Shown: one piece after another, positions 34,281 to 43,526 of the stretch
Numbering within the stretch: position 1 is the first letter of the stretch
Layout of the letters: the number at the start of each line of letters is the position of its first letter
Origin: a virus
Strand: one strand, 5' to 3'
Virus record (IMG/VR): IMGVR_UViG_3300030419_006105
Location: 1-64,000 of that record
Length of the DNA: 64,000 nucleotides
The notes under the pieces: generated by a model
Seen by the model: the letters and a program-made list of their open reading frames with translations, nothing else
The model's database searches: none
Told to the model about the DNA's origin: nothing
Position numbers and translations under genes: made by a program

Positions 34281-35227
34281 TTTAAAAAATATAGCGTTGG
34301 ATCTTCAAAATATGTACGTAATACATTATCAAAATATTTACGTGCTAAAATCGCTCGCTCTTTTAATTCATTAATATCTGTTTTATAGATTTCTAATAGA
34401 CTATTATATAAAAAGGTCTCTCCTAATCCAGGTTGTCCAATTTGGAGATCACAAATTCTATAGAAAAAACTAGTATCATAATGATCATCTCCAACAATAT
34501 AAAAATCATGATCGGATACAAGAACAGGTACTCTAGTAAAATAACAACTCTCAAATAATCTAGTACTATCTATACCAGAACCACGAGGGCAAAGAGATAT
34601 AATATTATTTTGCATAGTACTTCTATATTGTTTTTGAATATCTGAATTTGACTCTGAAGGTCCTTCCCATTTGTTATTAATATGTAACTCGCTTTTTATA
34701 TCTTTAAACTGGTTTAAAGTATTAGCTAATACAACTCTAACTTTATGATTAATAAAACCTCTAAAACCCATACTTACATCAGTAGGAAAAGAAAATTCTT
34801 CAGTCTGATCTTTTAGATCTACTAACATATGTGAAAAAGTAGGTCTAATAAACATCTTTTTTATATTAGAATATCGCTTTAATGGGCCATTTATAGTTAA
34901 AATACTATTATGAAGCCATTGAGGGATAGGCTCACCACCTGCACCATGCTCTTGACCACCTTCCCCTTCATAATCCCATATATGTCGTTCTTCATTTCCA
35001 TCAAAATATGGAAATTTATTTTTATCATATAAAGTAATAGAATTTTTACTAATAGAATCATTAGTAATTTGACCCATGTAAAAATAATCTGCCTTTTCTG
35101 GTGGTACTATATTGCAATAGTCGGTAATACCTTTATTACTTAATGGTACAGTGTTAATATAATATGGATCAGAATCGTGTACATGAGGTTGCGCATGCGG
35201 GTATATATATAAATTAATTTTATTCAT
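34265..35227 (-). CDS. Exostosin-like glycosyltransferase (GT47 type)
   Basis: A 320-residue protein. The C-terminal half has ISLCPRGSGIDSTRLFESCY followed by VPVLVSD (about 215-245), the donor-binding signature of exostosin-family enzymes. The N-terminal half begins INLYIYPHAQPHVHD. The whole resembles the exostosin-like glycosyltransferases of bacterial and giant-virus glycan loci. The gene overlaps both neighbours in the operon. Confidence 0.8.
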   Translation of the reverse strand: MNKINLYIYPHAQPHVHDSDPYYINTVPLSNKGITDYCNIVPPEKADYFYMGQITNDSISKNSITLYDKNKFPYFDGNEERHIWDYEGEGGQEHGAGGEPIPQWLHNSILTINGPLKRYSNIKKMFIRPTFSHMLVDLKDQTEEFSFPTDVSMGFRGFINHKVRVVLANTLNQFKDIKSELHINNKWEGPSESNSDIQKQYRSTMQNNIISLCPRGSGIDSTRLFESCYFTRVPVLVSDHDFYIVGDDHYDTSFFYRICDLQIGQPGLGETFLYNSLLEIYKTDINELKERAILARKYFDNVLRTYFEDPTLYFLKWLQR

Positions 35228-35912
35228 CTAATACCTTACGAAGTTTTTCTACTAGAAGATCTCTTTTATCTTTATTATCAGTAAATGCCTGATAAGAATG
35301 TCTATTCATATTAGCAGAACCTTCAACATAAGTATTATCTCTATCTCCCTTACCTACTAACCAATGCATGTGCTCTACAACAACATCAGGCTCAGGATAA
35401 TATCTATCAATTTTCTTAAAAATATATGTTAACCATTCATCACCATAATTACAATCAATTTCAGGTGGTAAATAATGACCAAATACATCTAAAGCCTTTC
35501 TACTTATAACAGGATGTGTGGCAAGTTTTGCAGGATCTTGATATAAATCATTAAGAGAAAATAAACATACTTTATCCTTTACAAACTTAAAATTATGTTC
35601 TAGTAAAACGTCCCAATTTTTAGTTCTAAATAGAATATCATCAGCTCCTCCCATAATTAAATCTCCAGAACTTATTTTAAAAAGTTCATTACATGCTTCT
35701 CCTAAAGACACTCTAGGTCCAACAATATGTTTTATAGGTATTGTAAATTTATCTTTATTATTATCGACAAATTTAATACTTTGTACATCATCTTCATCAA
35801 TATAAAGTAACACTTCTACATTATTAGACTCAGATGTCATATGATGTAAACTCTCATACATAGCTTTGAGTTTTTTAGCTCGTTTACGTGTAGGTATAAG
35901 TATACTAATCAT
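35220..35912 (-). CDS. GT2-like glycosyltransferase, family B member 3
   Basis: A 230-residue GT2-like protein related to 26721-27572 and 27569-28405. It has SILIPTRKRAKKLKAMYESL at the start, LYIDEDDVQS near residue 36, LIMGGADDILFRTKNWD near residue 84 and ATHPVISRKALDVFGHYLPP. It is shorter at the C-terminus than the tandem pair. It is separated from them by about 7.6 kb of sugar-synthesis genes, suggesting an older duplication. Confidence 0.78.
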   Translation of the reverse strand: MISILIPTRKRAKKLKAMYESLHHMTSESNNVEVLLYIDEDDVQSIKFVDNNKDKFTIPIKHIVGPRVSLGEACNELFKISSGDLIMGGADDILFRTKNWDVLLEHNFKFVKDKVCLFSLNDLYQDPAKLATHPVISRKALDVFGHYLPPEIDCNYGDEWLTYIFKKIDRYYPEPDVVVEHMHWLVGKGDRDNTYVEGSANMNRHSYQAFTDNKDKRDLLVEKLRKVLDE

Positions 35913-36877
35913 AATTTAGTTTCTACTCTCATCTTATCATAATCTAATTCTTTTTTATTAAGAAAGAAATATTTGTTTATTAATGTTTTCATTCCCTCAG
36001 GATCTAATGGCATATCATTTTCATCATATGCTTCTCGATTATGTGATGATATATTATTACATTCTTCATAACCAATACCAGATTTAATAAAATCCACATT
36101 TGTAATAAAATCTAAAGCATTTCTATTATGTAATAAATTATTCCATGTTGTACCATGTTGAGGAGAAACATGTTGAAAACCAGTTGAAGGACCTTCAATA
36201 GCTTTTAAGTGTTCTATTTGTTGATCTTTCATGACATACCATTTAGTATTAACTGCGGCCGCTAAATATCTAAATGTTGATTCTGTACAATGAGCTCTAA
36301 ATACATCAGGTATAAGTTTATTATTATAAGCTTCATACATTTCATTACTAAACATAGTAACATGACAATTGAGAGCATGACCTAGTGGTACATATAAATC
36401 ATCTCCTACCACTTGTACATCTGGACTTTGGTACTTATATTTTGGACTAATAGTTTGTAAAGCTTCATCTGAATCTGTTTGTAAACTTATAAGACTATTA
36501 TTATATTTTTTAAATGTATTATACGTATTTTTTAAAATAGTATTATCTAAAGTATTAGTAACTGGATTATAAAAACTACAACCCGAATCTACATACAAAT
36601 AAGACTCTGCAGGTCCTTTTTCTTTAACAAACTCTTGTATAGCTTTGTTAAACGTTGTATTTACAGTATATATTTCGTGATGATAAACGTATGATATTTT
36701 ATCTTTGTATCGCTTATATAAATTATTAAATAATGTAGGATCGCTTTTACAAGCAGAAAGTAATACTCGATAATCTTCAAAATCTTGATCTAAAAAACTA
36801 TTAATACATTTAATATAATGATCTAACGGTGGTGTATTACCTAAACCACATATATTATAAACTAAAAGATTTTTCAT
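35909..36877 (-). CDS. GT2-like glycosyltransferase
   Basis: A 322-residue protein with a GT-A beginning (LLVYNICGLGNTPPLDHYIK and CINSFLDQDFEDYRVLLSAC), a YLYVDSGCSFYNP strand near residue 93 that may hold the metal site, and a long C-terminal region of unknown role. It is coupled by ATGA overlaps to the TPP-enzyme gene upstream and the GT2 gene downstream. Confidence in the fold is moderate, as the DxD motif is not canonical. Confidence 0.65.
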   Translation of the reverse strand: MKNLLVYNICGLGNTPPLDHYIKCINSFLDQDFEDYRVLLSACKSDPTLFNNLYKRYKDKISYVYHHEIYTVNTTFNKAIQEFVKEKGPAESYLYVDSGCSFYNPVTNTLDNTILKNTYNTFKKYNNSLISLQTDSDEALQTISPKYKYQSPDVQVVGDDLYVPLGHALNCHVTMFSNEMYEAYNNKLIPDVFRAHCTESTFRYLAAAVNTKWYVMKDQQIEHLKAIEGPSTGFQHVSPQHGTTWNNLLHNRNALDFITNVDFIKSGIGYEECNNISSHNREAYDENDMPLDPEGMKTLINKYFFLNKKELDYDKMRVETKL

Positions 36878-38757
36878 TTTACAATATCAGGGTAGGCTGG
36901 GTTATCCCAATCCTCTAAAGGCTCGATATACATATTTTCTAAAAACTCATCTCGATCAACATATGGATACATGTCTTCAATAGGTGTTTTCCATCCAAAA
37001 ATTCTTGGTTCATATGTATGATATTCATGACAGTTTACATCACATACAACAATACCATCATATTCTAAGACTTCTTTAATTTTATCCTCCATCTCATCAT
37101 GATTGTTGATAGTAACAGTTTTAATACCATACGCATCACAAATTTTCATAAAATCAGGAGGATTATAACCTGCAGGACCACATGCTTCGGCACGACCTTC
37201 AAAATTTGTTTCTTGAAACGCTTTTGTAATACCATAGATATGATTGTTAATAATGAACGTTTTAGCTTTTATGTTATAATTAACATAAGTTTGTAGCTCT
37301 TGTATGTTCATATTAAAACCACCATCACCAATAGTACATATAACCTGTCTATCTGGGTCAGCTAAATAACAACCCATAGCTGCTGCATGAGAAAAACCCA
37401 TTGGTGAGTTACCATTATTAGTTAAATTACGTTGTCCATATTTTGTTTCAAACGAATGATTACTAACAACAATATTACCACCACAATCACCTATCAATAC
37501 TGCATTACTATCTGCATATTTCGATAGAGTTCGCATAAAAGCATACGGATGTACATTTTCTTTTTGATCGAAAAATTCTGGTTTAACTGGATCGTATTTT
37601 ATTTTCCAATCCATTGCGCGTTTAGTCCATTTTTCAAACTTATTCGGTAAATCTGTTGCAGTAACATCTAATGTACCATCAGGATTTAACCACCCACCAC
37701 TAGCAGTCGGTGATGTAATTAGTTTATAACGTTTAATTAAACGCTGTATAAACACTTTAGCATCACAATATACATTTACATCAAAAGGTACTTGTTGTAA
37801 CTTTGGCTGTAATAATGCTTTATCTACATCTACTACATACTTTTTAGCTCCTCGTGCAAATGAATGAATATTACCACCTGTAATTCTACCAGATATTCTA
37901 CTTCCAATAGCTAATAATAAATCAGAATTTTGTATAGCAAAATTTCTTCCTGCTCCACCATATGTACCAATTCTACCACCATAGAATTCATAATCAGATG
38001 TAACAGCATCTAAAGCATTCCATGTTGGAAAGCATGGTATTTTTAATAAGTTACCTAATTCTCTAAAATCATCTACTGCATCAGATAATCTAACACCACC
38101 ACCTATCATTAAAACAGGTCGTTCACTACGTACTAAATCATACAAAAAATCATCAATTTTATCGTCTATATCCTTATAATCATAAGTAGGTAATTCTGTT
38201 TTAACATCAAAACCTAATAGTTCATTAGGATCAATCATAGTCTTTTGTATGTTTAATGGAATATCTAGTAATATAGGGCCAGGTCTACCTTCCTGACATA
38301 AATGATAAGCTTTTTCTAATTCATACTTAACATTATTAGCATCATCAATCATAACAGCATATTTTGTAACAGGTTCTGCCATGCTAACAATATCTGTCTC
38401 TTGAAAACCTACCTGTCTTATAGAAGGGTCAGGTCTTAAAAATTGAGAGTTAATTTGACCTGTAATAAAAATACAAGGAATTGAATCATAAAAACAATTC
38501 CCCATAGATGTAAGTAGATTCATACCACCAGGGCCGCTAGTCGCCATAGCGACACCTGGTCGTCCTGAAACTTTAGCATAACCTTCAGCGGCAAAACCAC
38601 CTCCTTGCTCATGCATTACTGCAACGTAATCAGTTTCATCGTTTCTAGTAAATGCATCAATTAGATCACCATTTGCAGCACCATATACTACAAACATTTT
38701 ATCTATTCCCTTGTCGGCGAGAAAGCCTATGACATAGTCAGCTAATTTTAACTTCAT
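36874..38757 (-). CDS. Thiamine-diphosphate enzyme, acetolactate-synthase-like
   Basis: A 627-residue ThDP enzyme. The catalytic Glu lies in AVMHEQGGGFAAEGYAK (about 46-62), TSGPGGMNLLTSMGNCFYDS follows, and IGDGGFNMNIQEL with a downstream NNHIYG (about 463-505) is the ThDP/Mg binding motif. It looks like the large subunit of acetolactate synthase, with no small regulatory subunit nearby. In glycan loci such enzymes can attach a two-carbon acetyl branch to a keto-deoxysugar (YerE for yersiniose). With a ColD-like dehydratase, an epimerase and RmlC in the same operon, that role is favoured. Supply of acetolactate toward the PanB reaction is the alternative. Confidence 0.88.
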   Translation of the reverse strand: MKLKLADYVIGFLADKGIDKMFVVYGAANGDLIDAFTRNDETDYVAVMHEQGGGFAAEGYAKVSGRPGVAMATSGPGGMNLLTSMGNCFYDSIPCIFITGQINSQFLRPDPSIRQVGFQETDIVSMAEPVTKYAVMIDDANNVKYELEKAYHLCQEGRPGPILLDIPLNIQKTMIDPNELLGFDVKTELPTYDYKDIDDKIDDFLYDLVRSERPVLMIGGGVRLSDAVDDFRELGNLLKIPCFPTWNALDAVTSDYEFYGGRIGTYGGAGRNFAIQNSDLLLAIGSRISGRITGGNIHSFARGAKKYVVDVDKALLQPKLQQVPFDVNVYCDAKVFIQRLIKRYKLITSPTASGGWLNPDGTLDVTATDLPNKFEKWTKRAMDWKIKYDPVKPEFFDQKENVHPYAFMRTLSKYADSNAVLIGDCGGNIVVSNHSFETKYGQRNLTNNGNSPMGFSHAAAMGCYLADPDRQVICTIGDGGFNMNIQELQTYVNYNIKAKTFIINNHIYGITKAFQETNFEGRAEACGPAGYNPPDFMKICDAYGIKTVTINNHDEMEDKIKEVLEYDGIVVCDVNCHEYHTYEPRIFGWKTPIEDMYPYVDRDEFLENMYIEPLEDWDNPAYPDIVK

Positions 38758-38760
38758 ATA

Positions 38761-39768
38761 TTAAAACGTATGTGTTTTTACATTGTCAGGAGTATCATAT
38801 TTCCATCGATCATCACTAACGAGTTTATCTAACTCGTCTTCATTAATCTCATAAAACTGTTCTGCAGTTGGAAATTGACCTGCACGTACTTCAGCGGCAT
38901 ATTCTTTAAGAGAGTCTTCAATTAACGCCCCTGCTTCACAATAACGCTTAACGAATTTAGATTTAAACTCAAAGAACATACCAATTAAATCATGTTGAAT
39001 TACTAATTGACCATCAACCTGATCACCAGCACCTATACCATAAATTGGAATATCTAATTTCTCAGCAATATATTGAGCTGACTCTCTCGGCATTGCTTCA
39101 AGTAGTAAAAATGAGCAACCTGCATCTTGTAAGCGAAGAGCTTGATCTAAAATAATGTCAGCTGATTCTTTCGTCTTACCTTGTACACGATAACCACCAA
39201 GCTTAGCTCGAGTATGAGGAGTTAAACCCAAATGACTCATAGTAATAATACCAGAAGACGAAATAGCCTTTACACGGTCAACCATTGCACCTTCAATCTT
39301 AACACAATCCATACCAGCAGTAATAAATTTACCAGCATTCCGTACAGCTAATTCATTAGATTCTTGATATGACATAAAAGGCATATCTCCAATAAGGAAA
39401 GCAGTTTGATTTGCACGCCAAACTGCTTTACAATGTGACAACATATCATCCATAGTTACTGGAATCGTCGTCTTATACCCTAGAGTAGTCATACCTAAGG
39501 AATCTCCCACTAAAATAGCATCTACACCAGCACGATCAGCTAATAACGCTTGTGGATAATCATACGCTGTACATAGTACTGTTTTAATACCCTTTTTCTT
39601 ATGATTTTTAAGTGTTAAGATAGTAACTTTCGTTCGCTCTTCAATGGGTTGATCACCGCGTGGTGGTAAATTTGGCTTCTCCGTAGGCAAATACTGGCCT
39701 AATGGCACAGCCTTCGCTGGAGTAGGGCTGTGCAAATCCTCATCTTTTGATTTATTATCAGTACTCAT
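38761..39768 (-). CDS. panB: 3-methyl-2-oxobutanoate hydroxymethyltransferase (PanB-like)
   Basis: A 335-residue protein closely matching ketopantoate hydroxymethyltransferase, which adds a hydroxymethyl group from methylene-tetrahydrofolate to ketoisovalerate in coenzyme A synthesis. Blocks are VLCTAYDYPQALLADRAGVD, ILVGDSLGMTTLGY (metal-binding Asp), DMPFMSYQES, CVKIEGA, SHLGLTPHT and IYGIGAGDQVDGQLVI. It also has an N-terminal extension of about 45 polar, proline-rich residues that PanB does not need. It is next to an acetolactate-synthase-like gene, a combination that echoes pantothenate supply. Use as an aldolase in glycan synthesis is equally possible. Unusual in a phage. Confidence 0.9.
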   Translation of the reverse strand: MSTDNKSKDEDLHSPTPAKAVPLGQYLPTEKPNLPPRGDQPIEERTKVTILTLKNHKKKGIKTVLCTAYDYPQALLADRAGVDAILVGDSLGMTTLGYKTTIPVTMDDMLSHCKAVWRANQTAFLIGDMPFMSYQESNELAVRNAGKFITAGMDCVKIEGAMVDRVKAISSSGIITMSHLGLTPHTRAKLGGYRVQGKTKESADIILDQALRLQDAGCSFLLLEAMPRESAQYIAEKLDIPIYGIGAGDQVDGQLVIQHDLIGMFFEFKSKFVKRYCEAGALIEDSLKEYAAEVRAGQFPTAEQFYEINEDELDKLVSDDRWKYDTPDNVKTHTF

Positions 39769-39772
39769 AATA

Positions 39773-41263
39773 TTATGTAAATTTTCTCTGTAACGTTATG
39801 CTAAGCATTTTATCTACTTCTTTCTGAAAATCAACACCTATTTTTTCGGTCATTTTTTTAATGTAAGAAGGAGATTTAAAATATTTTATAAAAGCTTCGT
39901 CTCTAAATTTTAAGATTTGTGAGTGAGTTAAATCTTCAGTAGGTAAATTAAATGTTTCATATGCATGTTGAGAATAACCAATCCATCCGATATCGTTATT
40001 TTCTGGTAAAGCTTGTGGATTATTTTTACTAAAATCTCTATGTAGTTGAGATCCAGGATATGCCATAGCACAATACATATTAACCCACTCTGTTTTTAAC
40101 TCTAAAGCTAAATCTAAAGTCTCATTCATTGTTTCATATGTATCTTTTGGTAGACCAAAAATATAATTACCAGTTGAATAGATATCATGATTAGATATTT
40201 TTTCAATAATACTTCGTATATTAAGTTCTTGAAATTTACCTTTAACAACTTCTTGTCTTACTACTTGATTAGCAGATTCAATACCTAAACCTAACCAATT
40301 AACACCAGCATTTTTTAAAATTTCTAAATATTGTTCCTTTACTGTATCAATCCTAGCATATGCCCATATATTAAAATTGTAATTTCTTTCAGCGATTAAT
40401 TTACATAATTCAACATAATGTTGTTTTTTAAAAACAAACATCTCATCAGCTATTTTAATATTTTTAATATTATTTTCTGCGAAGAAGTCTAATTTTTTAA
40501 TTATATTTTGAGGTGACCAATGACGAAAAGTATTATTTTTTGTATCACCGTTGTTAAATGGTGAGTTAATCATACAAAAATTACATTTAAATGGACAACC
40601 TAAGCTAGTATATATAGAACCAAACGGAGATGTTTCATTATTATTAGTCCAACTATGCCAATTAGCAGTTCTATATCGATGAATATCTAAATATTCTACA
40701 GGAAGCATATCTAATTCTTCATCTAAATTTTGTATTAAAGGAGCTGGTGGTGTACTTGCTATTTGTCCAGTAGTTTTATCTGTATACCATAAACCAGGAA
40801 CTTGTTGTAATTGAGAATTATCTGTATAGTCAGTTACTTTTAAAAAATTATAAATAGTATGAGGACCTTCTCCTTGACAAACAAAAGAATTAGGATCATC
40901 TTCTATAGTTTTTCTAGGGAGAGAAGATGGATGTGGACCAGTATACATTCTAATTATATTACTATCCTTAAGTAGGTCCATTATCTCCATAATCCCTACC
41001 ATATTTTGAGTTGAAGCTGATGGTTGTTGACCGAACGCAACTAAACAAACAACTTTAGGGTTAAGTTCTAAAATAGTAGTAGCTGCTTGTTCGCTGTTTA
41101 TTCTTAAAGCCTCACAATCTAACAAATCAACTGAAAACCCTCTATCAGAGACATACTTAGATAACATTGCAGCCCATATAGGAGGCTCAATTGCTGAAAA
41201 ATCCTTACTTAAATCTTGATAGACTTTTTTAGAAGAATTCGGATGTACAAATAAAATATCCAC
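39773..41263 (-). CDS. Cobalamin-binding radical SAM protein
   Basis: A 496-residue B12-dependent radical SAM enzyme. The N-terminal Rossmann-like region MDILFVHPNSSKKVYQDLSK through about residue 140 resembles B12-binding domains without a clear DxHxxG base-off motif. TSLGCPFKCNFC (C-x3-C-x2-C near residue 216) binds the cluster, and the barrel ends around 400. Relatives include C-methyltransferases and other enzymes of antibiotic and glycan pathways. It shares its operon with a dehydratase, RmlC and a ThDP enzyme, so a sugar C-methylation is a candidate reaction. Confidence 0.85.
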   Translation of the reverse strand: MDILFVHPNSSKKVYQDLSKDFSAIEPPIWAAMLSKYVSDRGFSVDLLDCEALRINSEQAATTILELNPKVVCLVAFGQQPSASTQNMVGIMEIMDLLKDSNIIRMYTGPHPSSLPRKTIEDDPNSFVCQGEGPHTIYNFLKVTDYTDNSQLQQVPGLWYTDKTTGQIASTPPAPLIQNLDEELDMLPVEYLDIHRYRTANWHSWTNNNETSPFGSIYTSLGCPFKCNFCMINSPFNNGDTKNNTFRHWSPQNIIKKLDFFAENNIKNIKIADEMFVFKKQHYVELCKLIAERNYNFNIWAYARIDTVKEQYLEILKNAGVNWLGLGIESANQVVRQEVVKGKFQELNIRSIIEKISNHDIYSTGNYIFGLPKDTYETMNETLDLALELKTEWVNMYCAMAYPGSQLHRDFSKNNPQALPENNDIGWIGYSQHAYETFNLPTEDLTHSQILKFRDEAFIKYFKSPSYIKKMTEKIGVDFQKEVDKMLSITLQRKFT

Positions 41264-41826
41264 TATCTGTCTCTATCTGATAAAATTGCATTTGAAGGTG
41301 ATATAGGCCAAGAAATATTATATTCAGGATCATTCCATTTAATAGATATTTGTTCCTCTTCAGGAGTATAATCTTCTGTCAACTTATAATGAAATATACA
41401 ATCGTTTGATAGACATAAATGTCCATTAACACATCCTGGTGGTATTAATATTTGTTGACGGTTTTTATCATTAATATAAAATTTATCATAATGTTTATAA
41501 GTTGGAGAATCTTTTCTTACATCTAATACAACCACATAAATAGACCCTCTTAAACATTGTATTAGTTTATATGTTTTACTATCTCCATGTAACCCTCTAA
41601 TAACGTTTTTTGTTGAAAAAGAAGCACTATCTACTACAAACTGTTTCCCGGGTGCGGAAGGTGTTCCACGAAAATCATCATATACACTAAACATTTTTCT
41701 ATAATAATCAGCGCAAAATGTTTCTACATTTTCACCTCTATTATCATAATGTATAACCGGTTGTACTACAGTAACATCTTTAATGATACTATCATCCACC
41801 TTAACTACTCTGTATTCATTACTCAT
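41263..41826 (-). CDS. RmlC-like dTDP-4-dehydrorhamnose 3,5-epimerase family cupin
   Basis: A 187-residue cupin. NVIRGLHGDSKTYKLIQCL carries the catalytic His region of RmlC, YVVVLDVRKDSPTYKHYDKF follows, and ILIPPGCVNGHLCLSN plus ISIKWNDPEYNISWPI complete the epimerase pattern. The length equals standard RmlC. It may epimerize C3 and/or C5 of the 4-keto intermediate used by the neighbouring dehydratase. It abuts the radical SAM gene with a one-base overlap. Confidence 0.87.
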   Translation of the reverse strand: MSNEYRVVKVDDSIIKDVTVVQPVIHYDNRGENVETFCADYYRKMFSVYDDFRGTPSAPGKQFVVDSASFSTKNVIRGLHGDSKTYKLIQCLRGSIYVVVLDVRKDSPTYKHYDKFYINDKNRQQILIPPGCVNGHLCLSNDCIFHYKLTEDYTPEEEQISIKWNDPEYNISWPISPSNAILSDRDR

Positions 41827-41831
41827 ATACT

Positions 41832-42677
41832 TTAACTAATGGCAGCAGCCATTAATAATTTATTTGCAGTATGTTTTTTATCAAATTTCTCGAGATTATC
41901 TTCGGTATGCCAATATACCTTTTTAATAGTACCTACATTATCAACGTCAAACTGTAGGATCTTTTTACCACATAATAAACCTTCTATAGATGTACGACCT
42001 AAAAATATACCTGACACAACATCACATTGTCTATAGTATTTTTCTACTTTCCAAGTAGGTTCATGTGTTACAAAATTAGGATGTACGGTACTATAATCAT
42101 TTCTACCTACATGCATAACTTTAAAATTTTGTTTTTCAGATAATTCTAACAAGTATTTTAAAGGTTTATATCGCAAATAATCTAAACTACCTGGAAATAA
42201 AACTATTTTATCTTTAATACTCTTTTTCTTTTTACAATTTTGTGGATTAAATCGAGTTAAATCAAATGGATTATATATTAACTGAGCATTTGCTCCTGGT
42301 ATTTTTTGTTTTATAAATTCAACAATAGAAGGTCGTATACCTACATAGGTATCTATTTTTGAATCAACAATTGGTTCCTCTAAATCAATAACTTCAGAGT
42401 GTATAACGTTAATAAACTTTTTAGATTTAACATTCTTAATAAAATCCCATATTGCTTTACCGTGAGAAAATATTACTAAATCATATTCTTCGTCATACAA
42501 TGTACCCCTGGTTAAAAAAGATATATTAGATGTTTTATCTTGTAATGGAGAATCAGGAAACGGAGAAAAAATAGATACTTTATGACCTAAATCTCTCAAA
42601 GCTGTTGAGAGCTCATAAAAATATAATTCCGACCCTGTATATTCCCTATAACTAAGGCAACCTATAAGTATATTCAC
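41832..42677 (-). CDS. GT4-like glycosyltransferase, first gene of the long glycan operon
   Basis: A 281-residue GT-B enzyme starting MNILIGCLSYREYTGSELYF, with the donor-side pattern KIVLFPGSLDYLRYKPLKYL and a later SGIFLGRTSIEGLLCGKKIL near residue 225. The start is GTG at 42677, fixed by a TATAAT seven bases upstream. It heads 19 closely packed genes down to 24770. At about 280 residues it is shorter than typical GT4 proteins (about 350-400), so the acceptor lobe is reduced. Confidence 0.78.
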   Translation of the reverse strand: MNILIGCLSYREYTGSELYFYELSTALRDLGHKVSIFSPFPDSPLQDKTSNISFLTRGTLYDEEYDLVIFSHGKAIWDFIKNVKSKKFINVIHSEVIDLEEPIVDSKIDTYVGIRPSIVEFIKQKIPGANAQLIYNPFDLTRFNPQNCKKKKSIKDKIVLFPGSLDYLRYKPLKYLLELSEKQNFKVMHVGRNDYSTVHPNFVTHEPTWKVEKYYRQCDVVSGIFLGRTSIEGLLCGKKILQFDVDNVGTIKKVYWHTEDNLEKFDKKHTANKLLMAAAIS

Positions 42678-42684
42678 TGTAATT

Positions 42685-42712
42685 ATTATAATTGTAAACC
42701 ACGAAAAAGCAA
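42685..42712 (-). promoter_or_regulatory. Early promoter of the 19-gene glycan operon
   Basis: On the - strand: TTGCTT (42712-42707), 16-base spacer, TATAAT (42690-42685), then seven bases to the GTG at 42677. It is the only promoter of this strength I find for the - strand from here to 24770. Confidence 0.72.
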
Positions 42713-42719
42713 ATAAATA
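42712..42719 (+). promoter_or_regulatory. Late-type motif AATAAATA before phoH
   Basis: Seven of eight matches to the late element, nine bases before the phoH ATG. It overlaps the -35 box of the divergent glycan promoter, so use of one could hinder the other. Confidence 0.4.
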
Positions 42720-42728
42720 CTTAAAGTT

Positions 42729-43526
42729 ATGGCGAAACGAACTCGTGTTGCAGCTAATAGCTCAACTAAAAAGACATCGTTAACTGGACGTAAAGTTAGT
42801 AAGAAAACAAAGATTAGTAAAAATGAAATTACAGACAGTATACAAAAAAATACATTTCTTGATTATACAATACAACAAAAATATAATCTAACACCTACAC
42901 ATGATAACTTCTTAGAAGTTTGCTTTAAAGACGACTGCAAATTATCATTAATAGATGGACCTGCAGGGTCAGCAAAAACGTATCTATCTGTTTATATCGC
43001 TCTACAATTACTACGAACTCACAAAATAGAAGAAATAATATACATCCGAAGTGTTGTAGAATCTGCTTCTAAAAGTATGGGGTCTCTCCCAGGTGAAGTT
43101 GAAGATAAATTTTTACCATGGAGTTTACCATTACTAGAAAAACTAAATGAGTTACTCGATAAACCTACAATTACTAATTTAATGTCAGAAAGTTTTATTA
43201 AATGTATTCCTGTTAATTATACTAGAGGATTAACTTTTAAAAATGCATGTGTATTAATTGACGAAGCACAAAATTTAACTAAAGAAGAACTTACAACAAT
43301 ATTAACTAGATTTGGAAGTAATTCAAAATATATGGTTATTGGAGATTCCCGACAAAGCGATATTGGTAATAGATCTGGTTTTAAGGTAATATATGATGCG
43401 TTTGATACAAAAGAATCTATTGAACATGGTATGAATGTATTTAAATTTACAGAACTTGAAATTGTTAGATCTGAAATATTAAAATATATTGTAAAGGTTT
43501 TACAAAAATTAAAGGTGAAAAGTTAA
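42729..43526 (+). CDS. phoH: PhoH-like P-loop ATPase
   Basis: A 265-residue PhoH-family protein. A basic, lysine/threonine-rich N-terminal 45 residues precede the ATPase core. Walker A is IDGPAGSAKT (about 77-86), IYIRSVVES and SMGSLPGEVEDKF follow, and the Walker B is CVLIDEAQNLT (about 176-186), all hallmarks of PhoH. These genes are widespread in marine phages, and the biochemical role in infection is unsettled. Its 3' end overlaps the convergent 63-codon gene by 18 bases. Confidence 0.93.
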   Translation: MAKRTRVAANSSTKKTSLTGRKVSKKTKISKNEITDSIQKNTFLDYTIQQKYNLTPTHDNFLEVCFKDDCKLSLIDGPAGSAKTYLSVYIALQLLRTHKIEEIIYIRSVVESASKSMGSLPGEVEDKFLPWSLPLLEKLNELLDKPTITNLMSESFIKCIPVNYTRGLTFKNACVLIDEAQNLTKEELTTILTRFGSNSKYMVIGDSRQSDIGNRSGFKVIYDAFDTKESIEHGMNVFKFTELEIVRSEILKYIVKVLQKLKVKS

